Origin: Leucaena leucocephala
Taxonomy: Eukaryota; Streptophyta; Magnoliopsida; Fabales; Fabaceae
Assembly (NCBI GenBank): GCA_037074615.1
Contig: CM073562.1
Coordinates: 13,811,001-13,875,000 of the forward strand
Direction of reading: 5' to 3'
DNA: 64,000 nt
In this document: positions 50,601 through 62,769 of the stretch, piece by piece
Layout: every line of letters starts with the position of its first letter
How positions within the stretch are numbered: the stretch's first letter is position 1
Program-made: the position numbers and the translations under genes
Notes under the pieces: model-generated
Told to the model about the DNA's origin: nothing
Databases searched by the model: none
Seen by the model: only the letters and a program-made list of their open reading frames with translations

Positions 50601-52932
50601 TCCATTAACGGCATTGTAACTTCCAAATGATTGTTAATGGGACTAACCCCATCCCGACTATCTTCAGAAATCCCAAACAAGCCCTCAGCAAAGACAGAAG
50701 GCAAAACCATACGCATTGAGCAAAAATTCAAAAGTTTGCAAGCAAAAACTAAAAAGTATTTTCATTTACCTGGGTAAGAGAATAAGTAACTCCTGGAATG
50801 CCAAAAAGCTCAGCTCTCTTGAGAGCCTACAAATATCAATGGTGAAACTTGTCACATACAAGCCAAATATGCATGCCAATGGAAAAACAAATAATGAAAG
50901 TAGCTTCACATAGCCACCTCGTCGTAGACCCATTTCATATGTTCAGGGTTATCAGGATCAAATGCTATTGCACCATGAACCTGAAAAACATAAATACATG
51001 TTTAAAATTTTGAACTTTACGAAATGACAAAGGAAGCAACAAGAAACTACGTAATGAGATACCTCATTCCACTTAATCAAATGAGCATATTCAATACAAT
51101 GAGCCGCTGTTCTAGGGGTTTCAGCAAGGGTGCATAAAGGAAACTTCACTTGAGGTGGGAAAAGCCAGATTGTACACTCAAAGCATGGTGTGATCCCTGG
51201 CAAGATAACCCTAGCATGGCCCTTGAAACCTTCAGTCCCGCCATCTACCATAGGTTTGATTGTCTCTTCTCGTGGATTATTGTCAGAATCATACTCTAGA
51301 TTAATCAAGGAAAATAAAAGAAACTAAATATTAACACAAGCAGACAGCAATAAATTTTACAATAAATGGCCCAATACAAATTGATAACCTTTATGCCTGG
51401 AGAAGACAATACTCTTATTTAAGGGGGAAAAGGAATCAAAAAGGAAAAAATACATGTATTGGAACCTTATATATGAAGCAACATCAATATGCAGGTTATG
51501 GAACCAAAACTAACAAAAAGATTAAATCTATTGTAACCATTAAAAATGAAAATCCTAGTATTAGTCTCACTATGGAATTGATGTACAAAAACAGTGACTA
51601 AGCATGACATTTATGCGTGCAAAAGTGGGCTCCTCAGTGGAATTCAACTAACTCTTATCAAATAAACATATACGCATAAACAAAAGCTAAGCATTTTTTG
51701 TCTGTAAAAGATTGTTTCATAATAAATAGGGGGCAAAATCTAACTCACATCACAAGAAAAATTACAGTTCTATCATCATGTTATTTGTGGAAAATTAGAA
51801 GCACGTAATAAATAACAAACCTATAGGGTTAAGTTATTGATATCTAAATTATTTTGCAGAACCACAATGCCCATTAAGATCATTGCTACTTCAAAATTTT
51901 GTTCAAAAACCAGAAGCCTAACTTTTACTCATAGTTAGATGAGCAACATTGGAGGACGAGTATCCCTTACTCTCAGATACGCACGTAATCTGGGTTCTAT
52001 TTCCTTCTAGATCAGATATAAGTATCATAATTCATACATACTATTTGTCCTACTCATTGATACAAAGCAGAAGGAGTACACACCTAGAAAACTGCAAGCG
52101 ACAGCATTGATGTAGCTACGAGCCTCAATAGAATCAAGACCGAGAGCTATAATGTTGAAATCATTATAAAAAGATATGTCCTTGTCCTCAATCCGGCTAA
52201 AATGAGGTACAATATTTACACCACTGATTCTTTCCATGACACGCTTAGCTGCTACCTCAGCTTTTGGTTTGCCAACATCTTCAAGCCTAAAATAATAATG
52301 TCCAAATCAAGTTCACATCAAGTTGAAGTAAAAGAAACTACCTTCCCTCTAACGCTTGTAAAAAACCAGTAAAAGCAAGCAGCAAACCATATTAGAATCA
52401 TAGCACACATCCAAAAGTGACAAACAAGCTTATCTGATGTAACCAGCATCAAAGACCCCTTTCTCCCCAACGACAAGCATTCAAAAGAGCAACAGAATTA
52501 AAACACCTATTGAAAAAGGTATGCGCTTTAAGTAGAGGGATTTACCTAAACAAGAATTGACGATTGAGATTAGTAACCTCTATACGATCCATATCTATGA
52601 CCTCCAGGTTTCGAAAACCAGATAGTGCTAAATCTTTCAACAACTCGCATCCCAACCCACCTGCCCCTACTACTAACACTCTGGCGTAAGTCTGAAGGTC
52701 ATCTCTCATCTGCAATATACCAACGTTAATTAGTGCAAGGAAACAAAAGGCAGTAAACATGCTAAAAATTAGCGTATGCTCGTTGTTGAAGTGAAGTAGA
52801 GAGAGAGAGAGATAGCAAAAGAGCGAGTACCTCAGGGCCAGGTTCGAACCTGGGACCAACAAGATTACCAGGCCTAAGAAGGAGCTTGTCAAGATCCCTC
52901 GATCGACTCGGTCGCGGTGAGGCAGCCGCCAT
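47635..52932 (-). CDS. ECR1: NEDD8-activating enzyme E1 catalytic subunit (ECR1/UBA3)
   Basis: Nine exons on the minus strand: 52932-52831, 52709-52546, 52286-52084, 51295-51063, 50980-50918, 50826-50770, 50203-50082, 49137-49020, 47922-47635, closing to 449 aa (Arabidopsis ECR1 is about 454 aa). With AXR1 as partner it adenylates NEDD8/RUB and passes it through a thioester to the E2, allowing cullin modification and hence auxin and other SCF-dependent signalling. SRDLDKLLLRPGNLVGP marks the N-terminus. The ATP-binding loop is VVGAGGLGCELLKDLALSG (about 47-65), followed by DMDRIEVTNLNRQFLFR. The catalytic Cys is residue 211 in PLCTLAETPR. Zinc ligands are CFEC (194, 197) and CLVC (335, 338). 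GVVKNIIPAIASTNAIISAA forms the adenylation-domain end, and the C-terminal ubiquitin-like fold includes LYMQAPPVLEEMT and GVTDMDTAGGA. Confidence 0.96.
48706..48964. mobile_element. Stowaway-like MITE in ECR1 intron 8
   Basis: The left end TACTCCATTCCTTAATATAA and the right end, read on the minus strand, TACTCCTCCAATCCTTAATA, form a terminal inverted repeat with TA at both edges. The 259-bp interior is non-coding. A related partial copy lies just to its left (about 48400-48648, ending near GATTGGAAGTAGTA). Confidence 0.8.
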
Positions 52933-54668
52933 TGCTGTCGCTCTATTGGGATGTTTCCGATGACAATCAAAGACCCCAAGTAGAATTTCACAGTTCACAC
53001 CCTCCGTGAAGTGAAGACGGGAATGTATAATACAGCTTGCCTTTCACGCTCTTCGGATATTGGCGTATAGCGAAACAAGACGATACAGTGCAGGGACGAA
53101 CTACGCGTCGTTTTAGTCACGGTTTACTTTTCAGGGGAATCGAATTACTTGTGTTTATATATTAAATTATAAAATAAAAAACAGCCAAATTTAATTTAAA
53201 TTGATATAATATTGTAAAAATAATTGATAACATTAGCCAACCAAATATTTTAAATATTCATTTGGAAAACATGTTACGGGCCTAATGAAATCCTTTCAAA
53301 ACTCAAAACATGCTTTATTGAACAACACAGTTTTAAAACCATAATTAGAAACTTGTAAAACCAAATTAAGTTAGGATATCGGAATCATGATTAGGAAAGT
53401 AACTCTTGTCTTTTGTTCTTAAAACATGTCCTCAAAGCAATTTACCAAATACTACTAGTGCACTAATTAATTAGGAAAGATAAAAAAATTACATGAATTA
53501 TTTTAAAATATTTATATTTATTATTTTTTAAATTAATTTATATAATTTTTTAATCTTTTTAAATTAATTAACTTAGAGAATAAATTTTTATAGTTTCTAG
53601 TTCTTAGATCTAAAATTTTTTTTAGAGCAATCAATTAAATAGGTTTTTTTAATATTCTTTCAATTCTAAATATAAGGTATAGTATAAGATTATATTATAA
53701 ATTAAATTTTATATTAAAAATTTTAACTATATTTAAATAAAAAAAATAGAGAAGAGGAAATATTTAAAAAAAATAAAATAGTAAATTTTTTACTATTTTT
53801 TAATATTTTGTATCTTAGTATTTTTTTTTCTCCTCAGTTTTTTTCTCATGGAGACATAGGCCAAGAGTATTTTGTTCTCATAACATATTTAAAAAAAAAA
53901 TTGATAACGGTTTTTTTAAGCTTATGTTGATGTTGAAAATTGAACTCCGAGCCAAAGCTTCGATCACGAACCTCCCAGAACAGTGGGCCGTGACTCGTAA
54001 GGGTGATCTGAGCTGAGGTTCGTAATTGTTTGTCTTTCGGTTTTATAGCAACCACTGCTTCTCTTTCACTCTCTCGGCCTTTCTCTCTATTTAATCTTGT
54101 ATCCTGGATTACGCCGATGCAATTTATTTTCTAAAAAACTCTTATATGTTTCAATGTTTATCTGTTTCCTTTTCTTCATAATCCAAAATCAAGTTCTTCC
54201 AAATTTTCGGCCGGTTTCATCGAAAAGATCCTGTGAACTGTTCTCGAGTTTCGAGTTCATGGATTATTCCCTGCGTATGATAGATAATATTGATATTCAA
54301 ATCCTGGATCGTGCATTGCTTGTATTATCCTCATGTCTCATAAAGAGCTTTTTACATTTAGTCGTCGGCACTTGAGTTCATATTTCTGGTGAATTAGAAT
54401 CATATTTGACGATTAATGATAATAACCAGTGACAATCTGAATTTGCAACGTACAAACAAAAACATTTTGACGCGAGAAATATTTTCCTTTACCAATTTTT
54501 CATCAAAACTGTGTCTAAATACAGGATGTACAAAAAGAATCTCTGTTTTCCCACCACTACCCAAAATTGACGTCTATAAATAAAAATCTGAGACCTTTTC
54601 CTCTGTTTTAAAATCACCGTTTGCAATTTGAAGGCTTTTTTCTGTGAATCATATAGTACTTGTGATTG
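52933..54668. other. Intergenic region between TBL and ECR1, with an unexplained GC-richer segment
   Basis: The ECR1 promoter lies at the left edge, within about 52933-53120, which is less AT-rich. About 53160-53830 is AT-rich with MITE-like phrases. About 53930-54400 is again gene-like in composition, but no protein or RNA family is recognised. The right edge holds the 3' end of the TBL gene. Confidence 0.5.
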
Positions 54669-57600
54669 TTAAGAAGCTTCATGTTTGAGGAAAAGTGCAT
54701 AAAGCAGCTCATTCCATGTATCAGGAACACCGGGGAGGCACCAATGGCTACAATCTTGTCGACGATGAGGGGCGGGCCCCACAACATGGTCAAGATAATA
54801 GAGAGATGAATGTCCATCTTTCCTCTGAGCTGTCATGTGGGTTATATTCAATACTTTCAGCTTCATGATTCCATTTCCAGATGTGCTTGTGTTTGTGTTT
54901 GCTTTTGCAGATGATAATGATGATGATGATGAAAACAATGCATTGGCTATTCTGAATTGTGACCAGTTATCATCAGGCACAAATGAGGTGGAGCCAAGCT
55001 CTGGCAATGTTTCAAGATGACAGTTTCCACCTTTCTTCCAATCCCCTCCTCTGCATCATAAATACAAATATACTTTAGTTTTTGAAGACTGATATACTGT
55101 AAATTTGTCATTTCTTTCAGAAAAAGCATAGTGAAAGATATCATTCTTTCAGGCAGAGAAAATCTTCATCTTCTACACACAAGCGTTTAAGAAAGTGAGA
55201 CAAATATTAGGCTTAGACAGGCAAAAGATAAGAGTTGGCTGGCAGTTACAGATAGGTTTGGAGGTTTGGTAACTATAGAAACAAACCTGAAATGGTTGGA
55301 TTATCATAGAAGATAATATTATGGTATTCAAAATATTTCAATTTGGTATGACAATATAAAAAAGTTCCTAAAAAAGAAAACAAATGGCATTTTGTAAAAT
55401 GTTAAAAAGTTGGAAATGGTCTCAGGTGAAATCTACATATTTCTTGTAGTGATCATATACCGTCCAAGAAGGTATAATTGAGAAATAAGCGCCCTTTTTT
55501 TGTTTTTGAATTAGAGAAATAAACACTAATGATATGATACTATAAATAGGATTAAACCTACAACCTCCTAGTTATAGGAGAATTTTTATACCACTAGATG
55601 CAAGGCTCCAAAGGAGCGCCTAGTAGCCAAATAACTCATTTTTTTTAAGAGCAGTGTAGTAGCAAAGGAACAAGAATCTTTGAGTTTAAATATGGGTGAA
55701 AAAATAATACTCTTTCAATCCTTAATAGAAGATATAATTGAGGAATTGATCTTAATCATAAATGTAAGACCTATTACTTTTATTTATTAATTTTTTTTCT
55801 AAATTATCTCTATTAATATTCGTTCAACAATAATTAAGAGAGATTGGGGGAAAATTAAGGAAGATAATTAAAATATTTTAAAAAAATATATAATATTAAC
55901 TAAATTATTTAATTTAGAAAAATAGTGTGTATGAGATTTACTTTCTCTGTCAGTTTTTTTCCTTACTCAATCTTATTCTCATCTCTCTTTGAACTTTAGC
56001 ATCGACAACTATAGAAATTCCAGGCTCATTAGTCAGATGTTGGAGACATAAGTCACTTGAACAGTGAAACAGACCTGAAATGTACAGGGGCAAAGCTACG
56101 GAAGAAGACCTGAGTCTTGTTAGGATTTACCGCTTCTTCTACCCAGTTCAGCACCGTGTTGATGGACCTCTTGTACGCGTCTTCGACTCTCATATCGAAC
56201 TTAATCACCGAACCTTCTTGGAAATAACATCCCCTGCAGAAATAAATACATGGACAACAAAATACGAAGTTCATCACCAAATGCTGCCACTCTGATTGAT
56301 TAATGTTGTCTACTTCAAAGCCAGCAATATATATATATAGAGATTTACCCTCTGATGGTCTTATCATAATTCCACCAGTGCCCTGTGTTAAGAATCAGAA
56401 CATCTGCATCTCTCCATTTCCATGAGTTCCAATCCATTGTATCTAATTTTAGTGTTGTCCTGATCTTTTCGTGAGCCGCGGTGGGAGGGCGACTCTGTAG
56501 AACAAGAAATGGAGCTCTGTAGTATTCCACAGTGAAGTTATAGTCTTTAAATCTGAACACCAAGAACCCCTTGTGCTTTGTGATTGGATTGCCATTCACT
56601 TCATAGATTGATTCTTTGTTGGCAACTCCAGAAGACAGCATGCATAATAGTGACTCCCATTGGTTTCTTCCTATTGAGTCCCCAGCAAACACTAGCCGTT
56701 TGTTTCTCAGCTTTTCCAACATCACTGTTGCATTAAATCTGTTTTTTATTTTTTTGTAAATTTTTCAATTGAAAAGTTAGTCAGTGATCATACTTATAAA
56801 ATGCCATGTCAAAGTGAGTTTTATTCCACAATTCATACTTCTCAAAGTTTTGGAGTCACTATTTGTTAATGATGTACATTTTCTTTCTCCTGTTTCTATT
56901 AAAGATCCACTAACAAATAAGAAGTGAAGAAAAAGAATGAAACATATAATCATTCAACAAATAAAAAATTACTAAATTTTGAAGCAATCTTCATCCCCAT
57001 ATGATCAAAGATGTCCAATCAAGGTGCTGCTAATCTATATATTTATATAATATAAAAAAAAATTAATAAGTTGGACTATTTATGAGTCATAAACCGTACT
57101 CCATAAACCACCTAAACTAATTATGAAAAATAGAATATCTTGATTGTCAAGGTAGAGGAAGGAAACAAGGGTTTGCTGTGTACAAAAGCAATTGGTAGAA
57201 AAATACTGAAAATGATGCAGAAAGAAACATCATAAGATCAACTTAATAATACTTGTATAAGTTGAAAAGGACCCAAATTATATATATTATCTCAGTGCCT
57301 CACCAAGCGTTCGTACTTCATAATACAACAAATAGCTTATGGTCATTCAACCGAGGGGTCACTTTCAAGATGCCGGAGAAGAATGGGTCAGACAAATCCA
57401 AAAATCGTTTCACTGTTTCAAATACCAAAGAGATAAGACAAACTTGTATTTTTCCTCATTCAAATTAATAGACTCTGACTTCTTTCTCTCATTTTCTCGT
57501 TTTCTCAGATAGCAGACAATGCTGACAGTAAATGATAGTAATAAACCATAAGTCGCCGGAATATTAATCGGCCGGCGTTTCAAATTCGTCACCTCTAAAC

Positions 57601-58136
57601 AAACATGAACACACAATACCAATATCATGACAGTAACCAGTTTTGAGACGTGATTTTGAATTTTGATAGAGGTACCTGGGTAAGTTACAGTCTCTGGGTT
57701 GCCATCTCCATTTCGTGTAGAACAAATCGGGGCGTCCATTTTCAGAACAGCGAAAACCTTGATCCAGGAAGCTGCAATGATTTGACTGATACAAAGGATA
57801 GTTATCGTCCCAGACCCAACTTCCAGTAAACAAATCACAATCACCACCGTTTTCTCCAAGAAATTCAACTCTATGTTCTTGTTCTGACCCATTATTATTG
57901 CTATTCATCTGCAGCACCCAAGGAAGTCTCCGCTGGGACCAACCCGAAATCCCGAAGCTTTCAGCAGCGAAATCTCTGTAATCCAAACAGAAGAATGAAA
58001 GAATAACAAAAGCAGCGACAGCGGAAAAACCCACAACACCCAGAGATGGCTCGAATAGCCTCAAACGCTTGATCCTCCTGAAAGCTTCGAACACAGGCAT
58101 GCCTTCAATTTCATGGAAGAAGAAGGTTTTAGACAT
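54669..58136 (-). CDS. Trichome birefringence-like protein (TBL10/TBL11 type), putative cell-wall polysaccharide O-acetyltransferase
   Basis: Four exons on the minus strand: 58136-57676, 56738-56349, 56233-56075, 55050-54669, closing to 463 aa. The protein starts MSKTFFFHEIEGMPVFEAFR and has one membrane-spanning segment (about 33-51), giving a Golgi type II membrane topology. The PMR5 N-terminal domain (99-153) contains CDLFTGSWVWDDNYPLY and FYTKWRWQPRDCNLPR. The esterase-like domain carries the GDS motif in LVFAGDSIGRNQWESLL (Gly173-Asp174-Ser175) and the DxxH motif in DCSHWCLPGVPDTWNELL (Asp436, His439), the catalytic pair of the family. RGGCYFQEG and HMTAQRKDGHSS are also typical. Family members acetylate xylan, pectin or other wall polymers; the substrate here is not readable. 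An in-frame Met at 58265 would add 43 residues that resemble no TBL N-terminus, so the later Met is chosen. Confidence 0.94.
55708..55930. mobile_element. Degenerate Stowaway-like MITE in the last TBL intron
   Basis: It starts TACTCTTTCAATCCTTAATA and contains the family phrases CTAAATTATCTCTATTAATA and CAACAATAATTAAGAGAG. The right inverted repeat is not preserved. Confidence 0.5.
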
Positions 58137-58452
58137 TTGGGTGAAGATAAAAGATTTCAGGAGTGAAGGATATGGGTATGGTTGTGATCGTTGACGGTGG
58201 TCAGAGGAGAAGGGAAGATGGAAGCTTGTGAACAGAGGAGGGTGATTCCGAGGTGTGGCATGCAAGCAATATGGTATTCATGGAAGCCCCAATTGAATCG
58301 AAGCGCTTTGTTTTTTGTTTTTTTTTTGGTTGGCTTACTTTGCTTGGTAGGTCAGTATAATGAATCATTAAATGACGAAGGTATGAATGAGAAGCTTAGA
58401 AGAAAGAGGAAAAAGATGGGTGTGAAAGAAGCAAGGAAGCATTCATGGCTGC

Positions 58453-58498
<46 letters not shown>

Positions 58499-59950
58499 CG
58501 TCCTTTGCATATTTTTTCATGCGTTGAGTGAGAGAGAGGTTGGTATGCAAAGCGAGATGGTTGGTTACTGGAGAAAATTTTTCTTTCTTTTTTAAAGAAT
58601 AAATATGCTACTGGTATGCTAATCTGAATTCTAATATTGTCTTAATCGTCTCTCAGTTGAGAAGATTTGGATTTTAACTTATTGGTCGATTTCAACTTTT
58701 TGGAGATTCAGCAAAAAAAAAAACTTATTAAGAGTTTTAAACGGGAAAAAAATATACGTTGATTTTGATATAGAGAAAATTGCTGAGAAATTAATTGATC
58801 AAACCTCAAAATTATATAAGAACTCATTCACTTGAGGGAGTAATTTTTTTTAGCAGTGTACCTTAAAAAAATTGTACTCAAATTGTTAAACCTGTGAATT
58901 TAAGTAAGGAGATAAATTCATATCATTAAATATAATTAAATTTAAAAAATTAATATAAATTAAGGAGTGAGTTAATATAATTTTATAAAGTAAAAATGAT
59001 AAATTTAACAAATAAATTCATGAATTTAATCGAGTTTGCTATTAACATGAGTTTAAATATGAATTAAAGTAGAAACATACAAAATATAAAATTAAAGAGT
59101 TAGCTCACGAGTTGAACAATAATACTCTTAATAAATGAATTACACTTGATTCTTTAAATAAATTATAAATATTTTTAAATATTAAATTTTATAATAAGGG
59201 ATTTTTTTAAGAATCTTTTTTATGAGAGTGTGCTCTTCCAATATGATTGTTTTTTTTTTTCAATTTATATGGTTTGAACTTGCAATGTTATTTTAAAGGA
59301 ATCCAATTCATTTTAATCTACCTAATTATGATTTCATCTTATATTTTTGGTAAAATATTAATTATATTTCTATCTATGAATTATTATCGAATCCATCAAT
59401 CAATATATTTGGAGGATTTTACATATAAAATCATCGAATCAAAGTACTTATAATTTATTAAATTTTGCCCATGTCTTCGTGATCGTGAGAATCTAGTGTG
59501 ATGCATGGAGTTTTCACATCAAATATCGATAAATATATTAATTGTTTTTTTTTCTTTTCACTCGTCTTTATTATTTGATTGACTAATCTTAATATCATTC
59601 TATTCAGGTATCTCTTACCCTTTAATTTCATAAAATAAAATCTCTCTCGTTGAGAAGAGAATGGTATTTTGGTTTGCCAACCAACTGAAGAAGGTGCAAG
59701 ATTTAATTTTCAATGTTAATTAATTTAAAATAAGATCAAATAAAAACACAGTCCGTTTAACTAAAAAAAAATCAATAAATTAGCAATATCAATAATAGTG
59801 ATGAGATCTAATAGAAAAGCAAATCTTTCATACCCTAAATATTCAAATTTATTTCCGTAAATATACTCACATTTACAGTATATATAACGGTTTTTTAAAT
59901 AATTTTTTTTAAATTATTACCTTATTCTTATTATATTAGAAAAAAAATTA
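58137..59950. other. TBL promoter side and AT-rich flank
   Basis: The TBL promoter should lie in the first few hundred bases. A long TA microsatellite (58454-58494) is about 320 bp upstream of the start codon. No other gene is seen to 59950. Confidence 0.5.
58454..58494. repeat. TA microsatellite upstream of the TBL gene
   Basis: About 20 TA units, the longest such tract in the window. Confidence 0.9.
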
Positions 59951-59954
59951 TTTT

Positions 59955-60120
59955 AAGAGTATGTTTGGATAAAGAGAAAAACGAGAAAAAAATATGGGAA
60001 AAATATTAAAAAGAAAAATTTATTAAATTGATAGATTTTTTTTACCGGTTTTAAAAGTTTTTTTTATAGTATTATTTTATTTTTAATTTTTTTTATATCC
60101 AAATATAGGGTAAATATAAA
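59955..60120. mobile_element. Short MITE-like element
   Basis: The left end AGAGTATGTTTGGATAAAGA and the right end, read on the minus strand, CCCTATATTTGGATATAAAA, form an imperfect inverted repeat around a T-rich interior of about 165 bp. Confidence 0.45.
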
Positions 60121-60124
60121 TCTA

Positions 60125-62510
60125 TTTAGAAAGTTAGTAGCTATATTTTTTTTTTAATTTTACACTTGTATAATTCTTGTGGGAAGAGGGGAGAGACATG
60201 AGAATAAGCTATAAATATAAGGGAGAATTAGATTATAGCAATGATTATAAAAATTATAATTATTTAAAAAGATCAAATATCACAATATAAATTTAAAAAT
60301 ACTAAGTTGCCCTTAATCAAATATTCTACATTTCTTCCTACGCTATAATTGATAAATGAAAACCCACCAATCCTCATTAGCATATATTTTTAAGAGAAAA
60401 AAATTAAAATAAAAGAAGAAGCTACACGTGTGTGGAGGTAGAAACGTGGGGGTGAGGGAACAAGAGATATGGGAAGGAAGTGAGGAATGTGGAGGGAGAG
60501 AGTGGGATGAAACGCGTGCTGTGATTGGGACGTGGGTAGCAGTCTGGCGAGAAGTGAGCAAGGCTGAGTCAGTTTCTTCATTTTCACGATTCCAACACCT
60601 CTCCCCCGCCTCCGCCTATTCCTTCGTCTCTCGCCTCTTTCCAACGCCTTCCGAATCTCCCCTTTCTTTTCTTTCCTTTTTAATTATTTTTAAGAAAAAA
60701 TCATTTTGCCTATACATATATTTTTCTTAATCTATAATTTGATATGTCTACTTAATTTTTTTGGTAAAATAGCGTTTAGCACTCTAATTTTATTTTTTAG
60801 TTATATCCAGTACCCCAATCTTATTTATAATATCTCTAATAGCTTGATATTATTTTTCTGATGTTTCTAATACCTAAATATCATATATAGTATATCTAGT
60901 ACCATAAATTATAATAATATTAATTTATTAAATATAATTGAAATATAATATTAGAGACGTTGGGTACATTAGAAAATAATATCAATATATAAAAAATATA
61001 CTATAAATAAAATAATAATATTAGATATAATAAAAAATAATTTCAAATATCGAATGTTATTTTATTTTTTTATTAAATTTTTAATTTTACCATATTAACC
61101 CCATGTGCTTGTAGCTTTATTTTGTCCGCACTATTAGTCTATATAAAGATAACCTAAAGTACATAAACTAATTATACTAATAAAATAAAATTAAAAATTT
61201 ATTAAAAAAAGAAAAATAACAAATATCATATTAAAAATTGAAGAACAGAATATGTACATGTACAATAGTTTGCCCTTTTTCTAAATATAATGTCACGTAA
61301 CAAATGATTTCATTGTCTTGTTGCATTACAGGAAGGAATTTTAGCTGGTTAAGCATAAATTTAAAGTTTTAATTTGTGTAAATATAAAAAAATGTTATGA
61401 TAGAGTTATTCCTAATTAAATCTAATAATATTTAAATTAAATATTACTTAATCAGGCAGAAATTTAGAAGTACAAAATTGTGAGAGTACATGGGTATATT
61501 TATTTTTTAAAAAATATATTGTTATTTCTCCACCATTAAGTGTAGAAAATTGCCTAAACTTTTTCTATTGTAAATTTTTTTGATTAAATATATTTAAAAT
61601 TTGTTTAAAAACTCCCTTTGTAAATTATCTTTAACGAGAATAAATATAACAAGAATTTTTTATACAATAAAAATATGTATAAAAAATTGGATTAAAATTT
61701 GTTTAAGCACTTAAGGTCCTTGGTTATTTTTATACAATAAATTTTATAACGAGAATTTTTTAATAATTTTCTTTTATTATTTAAATAAATTTCATGTATT
61801 ATGTGTGTATATATGTAAGGGTATTTAAGACCGATTGAACCAAATAAAACAGAAAAGAACATATCGATTTAGACTTCAAGTAAAAGTTCATTTCGATTTG
61901 TAGCTTTGTCAAAATGATTAGTTTAGTTCGGTATTATGCAGGAAAATTGTAGATGGTAAAGTATTAATACAAATATTATAGATTAATAAATTACAAAAAC
62001 TAAGTTATCCACAAAATCAAGATCCGATGCACCTTTAATAAATGCGAGATATTTAAACACGATTTCATTACATGGCATTTTTATATTTTATTTAAATTAA
62101 AATTATAAATTATAGACCGACAGGGGTTTGTGTCAAAGAGAAGGCATTTAATGAAACAATTAAAAATGGATCTCCATAAATTAATATATGAAAGCTGATG
62201 AATTATTTAATATAATATTAAATTTAAATCAATAAACAAAAAATTCTGCATGTTATAATTTTTGTTAATAAATAGAATTAATAGATCTATCTTTGTTTAC
62301 AGAAAATTAAAGTTAATTTTGATTTTGATTATAGTTAATTTATTTGTTTAATCACGAGCAATTAATTTTATTAAATAGAAGACATGGTATATTGTTTTTT
62401 TTAACAGAAACAAGCTGAGTTGTAACATTCATTGTACCATCAATGTTAAGTCAATATTAAAAAATATGGCCCAAGACAAAGTCAAGCAAAATTTTCTATG
62501 AAAATAAGCA
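60125..62510. other. Intergenic DNA with one GC-richer island
   Basis: About 60420-60665 is clearly GC-richer than the rest and holds two ACGTG-core sites (CACGTG near 60426, GACGTGG near 60530) plus a pyrimidine-rich right half. It resembles a promoter and leader, but no following coding exon could be found on either strand. The remainder is AT-rich and empty to my reading. Confidence 0.45.
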
Positions 62511-62769
62511 TACTCCTCTAGGTTATTTAATATATGAGTTAATTAAAAATTTAATATTAATTTTAAATATATTTTTTTATATTTATTAATTTTTTAAAAT
62601 TATTTTTATTTATATTCTTTCTAAAATAAACAGATAAAAAATGAATAATGAGTTAAAGAAAATAATTAGATTATTTAAAAAATATATATTATATTAACTA
62701 ATTCAAATAATTTTTTTAATATATTTAAATTTGTTAATATGTCATATATTAAAAATGAGAGGAATACTA
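62511..62769. mobile_element. Stowaway-like MITE
   Basis: The left end TACTCCTCTAGGTTATTTAA and the right end, read on the minus strand, TAGTATTCCTCTCATTTTTA, make an imperfect terminal inverted repeat. Size and interior match the MITEs at 24471 and 48706. Confidence 0.65.

Noticed and set aside
58137..58265. Upstream in-frame Met for TBL
   Set aside because: The extra 43 residues are Pro/His/Ser-rich and unlike TBL N-termini. The membrane anchor fits the later start.
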